A DNA stretch of 64,000 nt from CBDEUK01 sp965250225. Its GTDB lineage: Bacteria; Pseudomonadota; Gammaproteobacteria; Eutrophobiales; Eutrophobiaceae. How positions within the stretch are numbered: the first letter of the stretch is position 1; each line of letters starts with the position of its first letter. Shown here piece by piece: positions 27,965 to 35,810 of the stretch. The position numbers and the translations under genes are program-made. The notes below the pieces were generated by a model. That model saw nothing but the letters and a program-made list of their open reading frames with translations, was not told the DNA's origin and did no database searches. The stretch spans positions 92,472 through 156,471 of the forward strand of contig CBDFNQ010000026.1 in the NCBI GenBank assembly GCA_965250225.1, in the 5' to 3' direction.

Positions 27965-28987
27965 ATGAGCGCGCAACAACTTGAACAAACTGCAAAGGCC
28001 ATGGTTGCCAAAGGCAAAGGCATTCTCGCTATCGACGAAAGTTCTCCAACCATCAAAAATCGCTTTGACAGTATTAATCTTGAATCGACTGAAGAAAACC
28101 GTCGTGCCTACCGTGATTTATTGATCACAAATCCGGGTGGGTCTGATTATATCAGTGGCATGATTTTGTTTGACGAAACCATTCGTCAGTCAACCTCCGA
28201 TGGCACTCCGTTTTCAAAATCTTTAATTGATCAAGGCATCATGCCGGGTATCAAAGTCGACGCCGGTGCAAAAGATCTTGCCGGACATCCGGGTGAAAAA
28301 GTCACCGAAGGTTTAGATGGACTGCGTGATCGTCTGGCTGAATACCATTCGCTTGGGGCCAAATTTGCCAAATGGCGCGCCGTGATCACCATTGGTGAGA
28401 GCATTCCAAGTCGTGCTTGTATCGAAGCCAATGCCCATGCACTGGCACGTTATGCAGCACTGTGTCAGGAAGCGGGTATCGTACCGATGGTAGAACCAGA
28501 GGTAATGATGGAGGCGGATAACACCATCGACACTTGTTATGATGTTACGAGTGAAACATTAACAACCTTGTTCAATGAACTGTATCGACAAAACGTCACT
28601 ATGGAACACACTATCCTGAAAACCAATATGGTGGTTTCAGGCAAGCAATGTTCTACACAGGCAGGGGTACAGGAAGTGACTGATAAAACCGTTCAATGTT
28701 TATTAAACTGTGTACCTGCTTCCATTCCAGGCATTGTCTTTTTATCGGGTGGACAGGCTTCTATCGCCGCGACGGAACATCTGAACGCAATGAATGCCAG
28801 CTATAAAAACCTGCCGTGGCCATTAAGTTTTTCTTATGGCCGCGCATTGCAGGCAGATTGCCTGAAAAGCTGGAGTGGTAAAGCCGAAAATCTCGACGGT
28901 GCACGCAAGGTTCTATCGCATCGCGAAAAATGCAATAGTCTGGCATGTACTGGTGACTATAACGAATCAGTAGAAAGTGCTGCGTAA
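27965..28987 (+). CDS. Class I fructose-bisphosphate aldolase
   Basis: The 340-residue protein is a Schiff-base (class I) aldolase, cleaving fructose-1,6-bisphosphate to triose phosphates without metal. Signatures include GKGILAIDESSPTIKNRF, GIKVDAGAKDLAG, FAKWRAVI, the Schiff-base lysine region HTILKTNMVVSG, and VFLSGGQ. The fold is the animal/plant-like class I form, not the class II Fba more usual in gammaproteobacterial gap-pgk clusters. GAGG precedes the ATG by about eight bases. It closes the glycolytic run; no class II aldolase gene is in this window. Confidence 0.95.
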   Translation: MSAQQLEQTAKAMVAKGKGILAIDESSPTIKNRFDSINLESTEENRRAYRDLLITNPGGSDYISGMILFDETIRQSTSDGTPFSKSLIDQGIMPGIKVDAGAKDLAGHPGEKVTEGLDGLRDRLAEYHSLGAKFAKWRAVITIGESIPSRACIEANAHALARYAALCQEAGIVPMVEPEVMMEADNTIDTCYDVTSETLTTLFNELYRQNVTMEHTILKTNMVVSGKQCSTQAGVQEVTDKTVQCLLNCVPASIPGIVFLSGGQASIAATEHLNAMNASYKNLPWPLSFSYGRALQADCLKSWSGKAENLDGARKVLSHREKCNSLACTGDYNESVESAA

Positions 28988-29044
28988 GCTTTTTTCTTAC
29001 CATTCAGGATCAGAGTAAAATCACACTTACTTAATTTAGAATCA

Positions 29045-29230
29045 CCGTCATCCCGGCGCGACCGCCATGGAAGGCGAGAGAGTAAGAAATGCAGGAGCAT
29101 TTTCTTGCTACAGCCGGGATCCAGACTTACAGAGAAAGGTTGTTTTTCATGGATTCCGGCCTCGGTTCGGACTCCTGTTTCACCCTGTCTCCTCCATCCG
29201 TGGAGTCGTGCGCCGGAACGATAGTAAGTT
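29045..29230. repeat. Dispersed repeat copy downstream of fba
   Basis: Bases 29045-29123 are nearly identical to 62686-62765: only a few substitutions and one length change in about 80 bases. The shared core includes a GCC-ATGGAA-GGC hairpin and an AAATGC/GCATTT hairpin. The part to about 29230 holds a degraded CCGG-type palindrome (ATTCCGGCC and GCCGGAACG). The region contains no gene. Unlike the copy at 62.7 kb, it lacks recognisable GAATGGCACTT termini. It occupies most of the 313-base gap between fba and the next gene. Confidence 0.75.
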
Positions 29231-29300
29231 TAGAATAATTCCTGACTTAAGTTAAAAAACCGTTCTCCTTTAACCCGATTTACTTTTTTCAAAATATCTT

Positions 29301-29573
29301 ATGAATGACGAAACAACCACATTATCAGACGTGGCACAAGCCGCCTTGGCAGCTTATGAAAATATGGCGCAAAGCAAGTATGGCTATTATTCGCATTTAC
29401 AAATGATCGAAGAAAAGTACAAGGACGGTGGTAATGCCACTGAAGAAGAAGACGATGCATTGGGCAAGCTACTGCTGGCCCATGATAAATGCGTGACAGA
29501 ATTCAATCAGGCAATGGAAAAAATAACCGATGCCGATGATCGTATGGTCTTGATCAAGTGCATGAGTGGGTAA
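29301..29573 (+). CDS. Small acidic hypothetical protein
   Basis: The 90-residue product is predicted to be mostly helical and strongly acidic (clusters EEKYKDGG and TEEEDDALG), with no signal peptide or membrane span. I do not recognise the family. Codon use is like its neighbours and the frame is clean, but no good ribosome-binding site is seen. It stands alone between a repeat and the HigBA locus. It may be a small conserved protein or a spurious ORF; the former seems more likely from its composition. Confidence 0.55.
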   Translation: MNDETTTLSDVAQAALAAYENMAQSKYGYYSHLQMIEEKYKDGGNATEEEDDALGKLLLAHDKCVTEFNQAMEKITDADDRMVLIKCMSG

Positions 29574-29641
29574 AACACCTTTCATTTACAGATTATTTTA
29601 TCTCTTGTTCATTGGTTAAACCTAAAACACTCCTTGGCAGC

Positions 29642-29658
29642 GTAACCTAAAAGGTTAC
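29642..29658. promoter_or_regulatory. Operator-like palindrome upstream of the HigBA ORF
   Basis: GTAACCT-AAA-AGGTTAC is a perfect 7-3-7 inverted repeat ending 23 bases before the chosen start codon and 10 bases before the inferred ancestral ATG at 29669. HigA-type antitoxins bind such palindromes to repress their own operon, so this is the probable operator. Binding itself is inference. Confidence 0.65.
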
Positions 29659-29681
29659 AATAAAATTTATGATAACCAGCT

Positions 29682-30245
29682 ATGTTCATTAAGGGATTAG
29701 AACGTTTCTACAAAACTGGTAAATCGTCTGGCATACAAGCAAAACATGCCAAACGTTTAAGGTTAATACTCACCAACCTTGATCAGGTTGAAAACTCACA
29801 AGATATGGACTTACCCGGTTTACGGCTACACGAACTAAAAGGCAGCCGTAAAAATATTTGGGCTGTTTTTGTCAGTGGCAACTGGAGAGTAACATTTCGA
29901 TTCATGGGTCGGGATGCTGAAATAGTCAATTATGAGGATTATCACTTAATGAGTATGCATAACCCTGCACATCCGGGTGAAATTCTAAAAGAGTTGCTAA
30001 TCATTCCTTTGGATCTCACCATTACTGATGCTTCTGAGCATTTAAATGTCAGTCGCAAAACACTTTCAAAAGTATTAAATGGTAGAGGCGCAATAACACC
30101 AGAGATGGCGTTACGCTTAGAGTTGGTATTTAAAAACCCATCAGCTGATCATTGGCTTCGTCTTCAAAATGCTTATGACCTTTGGCAATCTCGCAAAAAT
30201 AAATCTGATTTACATGTTCAACCTTATCGTAGTAATTACGCATAA
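29682..30245 (+). CDS. Fused HigB-like toxin / HigA-like antitoxin
   Basis: One 187-residue ORF joins two proteins that are normally separate. Residues 1-88 are a RelE/HigB-type mRNA interferase (KGLERFYKTGKSSGIQ..., ending GNWRVTFRF and NYEDYH). Residues 90-187 are a HigA-type helix-turn-helix antitoxin (MSMHNPAHPGEILKELL, LNVSRKTLSKVLNGRGAITPEMALRLE). The junction reads CAC-TTA-ATG, where separate genes would be expected to read CAC-TAA-ATG, so one base change could have removed the toxin stop. At the 5' end, ATG at 29669 gives MITSYVH and then a stop in another frame. One extra T near 29890-style position 29689-29690 (GTTCATTAAGG for GTTCATAAGG) would explain this. The present start therefore replaces the first few HigB residues. 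The toxin may be inactive or held by its tethered antitoxin. Confidence 0.85.
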   Translation: MFIKGLERFYKTGKSSGIQAKHAKRLRLILTNLDQVENSQDMDLPGLRLHELKGSRKNIWAVFVSGNWRVTFRFMGRDAEIVNYEDYHLMSMHNPAHPGEILKELLIIPLDLTITDASEHLNVSRKTLSKVLNGRGAITPEMALRLELVFKNPSADHWLRLQNAYDLWQSRKNKSDLHVQPYRSNYA

Positions 30246-30288
30246 AGGCTTATCGATTAATTCTCGTTGAAAGACTGCTTTATGAATT

Positions 30289-31008
30289 CTATCTCCGCCG
30301 AATAATTTTCTGCAGCCGTTTCGATCCATGCGCTTTGTGAAATAAACCGACATTGCGATCTTTCATAAAGGGGATCAGCAACATCCCGGCAATAAAACCA
30401 CCGATGTGTGCATACCAGGCAACTCCCCCACCTTCAGACGAAGTCATGAGTGAATTCGTTATCTGTATCAGGAACCAGAACCCAAGTACTAACGCGGCTG
30501 GTAGACGAAATAGTAAAACAGGAGGTATGAACACAAGCACTTTGGCTTTGGGATAGAGTAATAAATAGGCACCGAGTACTCCGGAGATTGCTCCACTGGC
30601 ACCAATCATGGGTATCTGTGAATCCGGGTTTTGCAAAACCTGGCCAGCGACTGCGGCAATACCACAGAGGATATAGAAAAGTATAAAACGAACATGACCC
30701 ATAGAGTCTTCAACGTTATTGCCGAATATCCACAGATACAGCATATTGCCGGCAAGATGCATAAAACCACCATGCATAAACATCGAGGTTAAAACGGTTA
30801 ATTCAGCCGGGATGTGATACAGCTCTAACGGCAATTCAGCCTTGTTTAACAGAACCGATGGGATCACACCCAGGCTGAACACCATCTGTTGGTTGCCTTC
30901 CGCGCCTAGCGATGTCTGCCAGACAAAGACCAGGATACAAATAACAATAAACGTTATCGTAACAAGCGGTCTTATATGGGTCGGATTATCGTCGTGTAAT
31001 GGGATCAA
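30289..31008 (-). CDS. Rhomboid-family intramembrane serine protease
   Basis: The 239-residue membrane protein has six or so hydrophobic spans. The catalytic serine lies in GASGAISGVLGAYL (about residue 133) and the catalytic histidine in WYAHIGGFIAGM (about 205). The His/Asn-rich MFMHGGFMHLAGNMLYLW helix is also typical. Rhomboids cleave substrates within the membrane; the substrate here is unknown. The start codon is TTG (31008), giving MIPLHDDNPTHIRP, the usual N-terminus of this family; no in-frame ATG lies between it and the upstream stop. It is third in the apparent operon purC-carbonic anhydrase-rhomboid. Confidence 0.93.
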   Translation of the reverse strand: MIPLHDDNPTHIRPLVTITFIVICILVFVWQTSLGAEGNQQMVFSLGVIPSVLLNKAELPLELYHIPAELTVLTSMFMHGGFMHLAGNMLYLWIFGNNVEDSMGHVRFILFYILCGIAAVAGQVLQNPDSQIPMIGASGAISGVLGAYLLLYPKAKVLVFIPPVLLFRLPAALVLGFWFLIQITNSLMTSSEGGGVAWYAHIGGFIAGMLLIPFMKDRNVGLFHKAHGSKRLQKIIRRR

Positions 31009-31020
31009 TCGAATTTAACT

Positions 31021-31623
31021 CTATTGCTGCAAGAGTTGACCCGATTCAATATCAAAATACCAGCCATGTATACTAAGTTTATTCTCCAGCACCGCATCCT
31101 TGATAAAGGGAAAGGTCATAAGATTTCCGACCGACAATGATATCGCTTCCTGTTCACACAGTTTGCATTGTTCCTCAAAAGACTCATGTGCGTGCATAGC
31201 CATGATTCGATTTTTAGCCGGCGCTACTATTTGCATCCACGGTTCAATAAAACCACCCCCCGTCCCGATCGGCTCATCTTTCATCAAACTCTGAATACCT
31301 CCGCAATGTGCATGACCGAGGATCACAATGTGTTCGACTTTTAAATATTTAACCGCATACTCCAACGCCGCACTGGTACCATGAGTCTTCTTATCATCAA
31401 CACAGGCCGGAACCAGATTGGCAACATTACGTACCACAAATACCTCTCCCGGCTCAGCATCGAGAATTTGCACCGGATGTACTCTCGAATCACAACACGC
31501 TATGACTATGGTCTTGGGAAATTGCCCCCTGTTGACTAATTGTTCATAAAGCTCAGGTTTATCCACATAATATTGTTGTTTAAACCGCTCGAAGCCAGCC
31601 AATAAACTATCTAATGTCTTCAT
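31021..31623 (-). CDS. Beta-class carbonic anhydrase
   Basis: This 200-residue zinc enzyme interconverts CO2 and bicarbonate. Zinc-ligand motifs are visible: ACCDSRVHP (Cys, with the Asp-Arg pair) and ILGHAHCGGIQ (His and Cys). The C-terminus KLSIHGWYFDIESGQL is typical. Its ATG overlaps the purC stop as ATGA, indicating translational coupling. Bicarbonate supports carboxylation steps such as PurK/PurE in purine synthesis, a plausible reason for the purC linkage; that is inference. Confidence 0.95.
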   Translation of the reverse strand: MKTLDSLLAGFERFKQQYYVDKPELYEQLVNRGQFPKTIVIACCDSRVHPVQILDAEPGEVFVVRNVANLVPACVDDKKTHGTSAALEYAVKYLKVEHIVILGHAHCGGIQSLMKDEPIGTGGGFIEPWMQIVAPAKNRIMAMHAHESFEEQCKLCEQEAISLSVGNLMTFPFIKDAVLENKLSIHGWYFDIESGQLLQQ

Positions 31624-32522
31624 AATAAATTTCCTTCAGGAACTAGTCGGTTAAAGGCCTCCTGATATTTATCAGCTGTATTATCAATAACAGACTGAGG
31701 CAAATGCGGACCAGGATCTGTTTTATCCCAGTCCAGTGTTTCCAGATAATCACGAACATATTGCTTATCAAAACTCGGCGGGCTACTGCCCACAACGTAA
31801 GAATCAACCGGCCAGAAACGTGAGGAATCTGGCGTTAATATTTCATCCATTAATACCAGTTGATCATTTTCATCAAGGCCAAATTCAAATTTGGTATCAG
31901 CAATTATAATCCCTTTACTTAAAGCATATTCCGCTGCTTGATGATAGAGATCGAGACTGACCTGATTAATTTGACCGGCCAGATCTTCGCCAATCAAGTT
32001 CACAGTCTCCTGGTAACTAATATTTTGATCATGATCCCCAATCGCCGCCTTGGTCGACGGTGTATAAACTGGCTCGGAAAGTTTTTCTGCCTGTCTTAAA
32101 TCTGACGCTAACTGAATGCCACAAACCTCACCCGACTGTTGGTAATCGTTCCAGCCGGAACCAATCAAATAGCCTCGAACGATGGCCTCAACCGGCAGGG
32201 CTTTTAATTTTTTAACAATGATATAGCGCCCAGCAATTGCTTCCTGCTCTTTCTTATCAGAGAGGACAGTCGCTAAATCAATATTAGTCAGATGATTTTT
32301 CACCAGGCCACTGAATCGCTCAAACCAGAAATTTGACACCGAGGTCAGTACAATACCTTTTCTCGGGATCGGATCGGGTAATATCACATCAAATGCAGAG
32401 AGACGATCACTGGTAACAATCAACATGTAATTATCGTCTATAGTGAAGATGTCACGCACCTTGCCGCGATACTGCAACTTCAGGGTTTGAATAGGTGTAT
32501 CAAATAATGCTTCTTGACTCAT
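31620..32522 (-). CDS. purC: SAICAR synthase (phosphoribosylaminoimidazole-succinocarboxamide synthase)
   Basis: PurC joins CAIR and aspartate with ATP in purine biosynthesis. At 300 residues it is the longer bacterial/fungal-like form. Motifs include LQYRGKVRDIF, VTSDRLSAFDVILPDPIPRKG, VEAIVRGYLIGSGW, GIIIADTKFEFG and DEILTPDSSRFWP. It is the first gene of the purC-carbonic anhydrase-rhomboid unit and is divergent from the VOC gene. purD and purH are near 50 kb. Confidence 0.96.
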   Translation of the reverse strand: MSQEALFDTPIQTLKLQYRGKVRDIFTIDDNYMLIVTSDRLSAFDVILPDPIPRKGIVLTSVSNFWFERFSGLVKNHLTNIDLATVLSDKKEQEAIAGRYIIVKKLKALPVEAIVRGYLIGSGWNDYQQSGEVCGIQLASDLRQAEKLSEPVYTPSTKAAIGDHDQNISYQETVNLIGEDLAGQINQVSLDLYHQAAEYALSKGIIIADTKFEFGLDENDQLVLMDEILTPDSSRFWPVDSYVVGSSPPSFDKQYVRDYLETLDWDKTDPGPHLPQSVIDNTADKYQEAFNRLVPEGNLL

Positions 32523-32677
32523 GCTTGAATACTGGTTTTGTTTTTTCCTGTATTTTCACACACATATCCAGTCATGACCAAGTTTCTTGATCATCCGACT
32601 CACTGAAAATATCTGCAATATCCAGCTTTTCAACAGTGTGTTAATGTGTAAAAAATAATTAACCTGTTCGAAAACAA

Positions 32678-33076
32678 ATGCAAAAACCAAATCCCACCCG
32701 AGGCATGCATCATGTTGCGCTGAACGTGAAAGACCTGGCTGCGGCAGAGAACTTTTATGTCAATCTTCTCGGCATGCAAGTCGAATGGCGGCCAGATGCC
32801 GACAATGTCTATCTTTGCTCGGGTAATGATAATGTCGCATTACACAAAATCCCTGAGAGTGAAACGTTTGAGAGTGCACAACACCTTGACCACATAGGCT
32901 ATATCCTCAAAACATTGGATGATGTTGATGACTGGTATGAATTTTTATCAGCTCACAAGGTGAAAATGAAAACCAAACCCAGGACGCATCGTGATGGAGC
33001 AAGAAGTTTTTATTGTTATGATCCAGAAGGCACAGTCGTGCAGATGATCTTTCACCCACCTTTGGCGCATGTATGA
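32678..33076 (+). CDS. VOC (glyoxalase/bleomycin-resistance) superfamily protein
   Basis: The 132-residue protein has the beta-alpha-beta-beta-beta VOC fold, starting MHHVALNVKDLAAAENFYVNLLGMQ. It retains a metal-type His (HHVALNV), a central H in HLDHIGYIL and a Glu in YDPEGTVVQMIF. It could be a metal-dependent lyase, dioxygenase or isomerase; the specific reaction cannot be told. It is monocistronic and convergent with a broken hydrolase gene, separated by a 24-base palindrome. Confidence 0.88.
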   Translation: MQKPNPTRGMHHVALNVKDLAAAENFYVNLLGMQVEWRPDADNVYLCSGNDNVALHKIPESETFESAQHLDHIGYILKTLDDVDDWYEFLSAHKVKMKTKPRTHRDGARSFYCYDPEGTVVQMIFHPPLAHV

Positions 33077-33082
33077 ATACCT

Positions 33083-33106
33083 GGGGACAGGCTTAAGCCT
33101 GTCCCC
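33083..33106. terminator. Perfect 24-base palindrome between convergent genes
   Basis: GGGGACAGGCTT is followed directly by its exact reverse complement. It lies seven bases after the VOC stop and touches the hydrolase stop codon. No U-tract follows on either strand, so it is either a weak bidirectional terminator or a REP-like palindrome. Confidence 0.5.
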
Positions 33107-33947
33107 TATTGTTTAGGAATTTTCTGGATCAAAGCAGGCCATTGCTCCAACCAGCAACACCGATGATCAAAACCGGGAACTATTTTTAACTGAATGTCTT
33201 TTGTTCGTCTCATCTTAGCCAGATAGCTGCGCACAACCAGTGGCGGAACAATCTCGTCTTCAGCACCGACAAGATGCAGCTGTGGGATGGTTTCCAGTCG
33301 CTGCCGATAATCCTGCGGATTGAGTGAATTGTGCATGGGTGATAAACCATGATGATCGGTCCAGGCATCCAGATCTAGATTGGCTGCAATCGTCACGAAT
33401 GAAGCAACATCCTCTCGCTGTGCGGCAATCAGGGCAGCAATGGTTCCGCCTCCGGAATATCCTATCAATCGCAAACGCTTATAAATACCTTTCTGCTTGA
33501 TCTGATCAATCACTGAATTGTATGACTGGATCACTTCACTTGAGTACCGATGGCTAGTCCAATATTTTCGATCACAACCAGCAAGGTCATCCTTACTCAA
33601 GAATTGACATGGCCTTGCGAGATAAACAACGGAGGATGAGGGGTCATTTGCTGCTAGCTGTAAGGTAAAAAAATCAATCGGTGTCGGATCCGTTTGATGG
33701 CTGATTTTTGCGTCGAAAAGCAAGCCCATCTCCCTCGATGTAAATCACTAACTCAGATGATTTATCAATCCTCAGTCGGCTATAACCCAGCAATTCAAAA
33801 GTGTCCGTTACGTAACGCTCAGACTGGAAACCCCTATCGAGTGCGAATTGTGAGGCATTGTCTTTACGTATTTGTGGATCAAACCTGGCACAGGAAGAGA
33901 GTAATAAAAACAGGAAAAAGGAACGAGGAAAAACGTAGTTTAATCAT
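33106..33947 (-). pseudogene. Alpha/beta-hydrolase lipoprotein, frameshifted
   Basis: The 3' ORF (33106-33729) encodes the hydrolase core: YLARPCQF, nucleophile elbow GYSGGG, the acid in VGAEDEIVPP and the histidine in GFDHRCCW. Its apparent Met start is artificial. Another frame upstream encodes a lipobox (LLLSSC), then FDPQIRKDNASQF and LVIYIEGDGLAFRRKNQPS before running into a stop. Removing one A from the AAA run (plus strand TTT, 33693-33695) joins the two as QPSTDPTPIDF. A second frame change near the signal peptide is needed to reach the ATG at 33947. The complete ancestor would be a secreted lipoprotein esterase-like protein. Substrate is unknown. Confidence 0.8.
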
Positions 33948-34022
33948 AGAAATTTCATTCTAATTCAATGTATAACAAATTATAATTCATAAGAAACATT
34001 AAGTCTTTTTAAGGAGAAGATC

Positions 34023-34894
34023 ATGTTTTTTAAGCGTTTTTTTCTATTTTTCATCCTGCTCATTAGCTTTGAACAAGTAATGGCTGGGGGAGCCACTTTA
34101 CCACCACCATCACTCCCCAGCGGGCAACAATCCATTCTGAACGATTGTATCCAGCTGGGGATTTCACAAGGTCTGACAAATCAACAAATCGATGCCCTCT
34201 GCTCAACTACAACTTCTGGGCTACCATTCACTCTGGATCGCCCGAATCAATTTATCGGAACCTTGACCTCCAATCTGCCATTTGGCCCAGGTTCAGCCGG
34301 TCGTACTGATCCTGATCGAGCGGGTTACGGTTCTCGAACCAAATGCTCAGAATCAGGGACTCAATGCCGGGCATTCCTTACGTGATATAGATCAATTCAG
34401 AAATGATGTAGGTGGTACGACTCCATTTACATTTAACGAAACAGTATTAGGCAATACCGAGAGCGATATCTGGTTTGTATCTGCCAATATTGATGGATTC
34501 TGACAAGTGAATAGCTGGTTGCTGGCTGCCCATTCCAGTATTTTGTATTCAGAAGAAGAGGTGGACGGATTTACAGAAACCGGCGCTACTTCCGCCGCCA
34601 CCGCTACAGTTGCCAGCCTGGACAATGAGATAGAATGGCTTTGATATAGGCTATGATTTGCAGTCCTCCATCGAACCTTTTGCTGGCTTTACATACGTAA
34701 ACTATTTCCAACAAGATGATATCTCTGTCTTATCATCGACCCTGGTCGATAATGATGACAGTGAATTCGTTACTACCCTGGGAATTACGATTTTTTGGTG
34801 ACGGCATGTCCGGCTCAGTATCCTGGAGCAATAATGCTAGCCGTGATTTTCTGGATTACGACACTCTGGATATATTGTTCTCTATCGACCTGTA
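34023..34894 (+). pseudogene. Autotransporter-type outer-membrane protein remnant
   Basis: A good ribosome-binding site (AAGGAG) and signal peptide (MFFKRFFLFFILLISFEQVM) open the first frame, which ends at 34385 after 120 residues. The reading then continues through other frames: LNAGHSLRDIDQFRNDVGG, a piece with NSWLLAAHSSILYSEEEVDG, then GYDLQSSIEPFAGFTYVNYF and the terminal SVSWSNNASRDFLDYDTLD...FSIDL. These pieces are characteristic of an autotransporter beta-barrel, and the C-terminal strand is still recognisable. At least four frame changes and a shortened passenger mark it as decayed. The FecR-domain gene downstream is intact. Confidence 0.75.
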
Positions 34895-35076
34895 ACCCAC
34901 AAAACCAGACAATATAACTACAAGAATCTTTGAGTGCTTTTTTACAAGCTTTAAACATTTCGATAAACCAAACACAATAATTCGTGTCCAAGCAGGCATA
35001 TTCCAGCGAAACACTAAAAATATCGCAGCATTTATCTATAATTAACCTTAGTAGTAAACACAAAGGATTATAAAAA

Positions 35077-35757
35077 ATGGCACATAATTATATACTCAAA
35101 CCCGTTGTTACATTTATCTTGTTCATTTCCTGCCTACTTGCTTATGCCGTAGAACCAGCAGGAACGATTGAAAACCTTAAAGGCGGTGTTATTGCCGAAC
35201 TGGATGGAGAAACACGGGACTTGTCCGAAGGTGACGATGTTTTTCCGAATGATCATATTGTTACTCAAAAAAAATCCTTGGCTGAAATAAAGTTTGTTGA
35301 TGAATCCAGTTTTATTCTAGGCCCGAATTCAGAATTTAAGATTGATAAATTTTCTTACAATAAACCGGATACTGAGAACAGCTTTTCAACCAAACTCATC
35401 AAGGGAACATTTCGTTTTGTGACCGGTTTAATCGCACGCTATAAACCAGATTCAATGGAAGTGAGCACTGCGGTTGCAACCATTGGTATTCGAGGGACTA
35501 ATGTCTCTGCAGAAGTAGATGCTACCTCTGCGACAATTGTCCTGGAGGAGCCAGAAGACGAAGCGAAAAAAACAGCTATCGAAGTTTCGAATCAATATGG
35601 AAAAGTCTACATTGATCAACCTGGCTACGGTACTGAGATTCCAGATCAATACAGTCCGCCATCTCCTGCTCGCCGTATGCGCCTGCGAACCATTGATAAT
35701 CTGATGCGTTCCTTACAATCCGTTCATCGGGTGAATATCCCAAGGCCCATACGATAG
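35077..35757 (+). CDS. FecR-domain periplasmic protein
   Basis: The 226-residue protein has a signal peptide ending near CLLAYA-VEP. A FecR domain (about 30-165) contains AGTIENLKGGVIAELDGETR, EGDDVFPNDHIVTQKKSLAEIKFVDESSF and the VSTAVATIGIRGT motif. It has no membrane anchor to a sigma factor and no sigma factor gene is adjacent, so this is not a classic FecIR system. It is probably a secreted FecR-like protein of unknown role. It follows the autotransporter remnant by about 180 bases. Confidence 0.88.
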   Translation: MAHNYILKPVVTFILFISCLLAYAVEPAGTIENLKGGVIAELDGETRDLSEGDDVFPNDHIVTQKKSLAEIKFVDESSFILGPNSEFKIDKFSYNKPDTENSFSTKLIKGTFRFVTGLIARYKPDSMEVSTAVATIGIRGTNVSAEVDATSATIVLEEPEDEAKKTAIEVSNQYGKVYIDQPGYGTEIPDQYSPPSPARRMRLRTIDNLMRSLQSVHRVNIPRPIR

Positions 35758-35784
35758 TCTGACATTAATGCTTTCAAAAAAACG

Positions 35785-35808
35785 GACTGCTCTGCTTCAA
35801 GAGCAGTC
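35785..35808. terminator. Bidirectional intrinsic terminator between the fecR-like gene and glnS
   Basis: GACTGCTCT-GCTTCA-AGAGCAGTC is a perfect nine-base stem. On the minus strand it is followed by a run of eight T residues, a strong terminator for glnS. On the plus strand it is followed by TGTTATGTTTTTTT, usable for the FecR-domain gene. Confidence 0.85.
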
Positions 35809-35810
35809 TG

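Noticed and set aside
29067..29255. Plus-strand ORF downstream of fba
   Set aside because: It is translated repeat sequence shared with the 62.7-kb locus.
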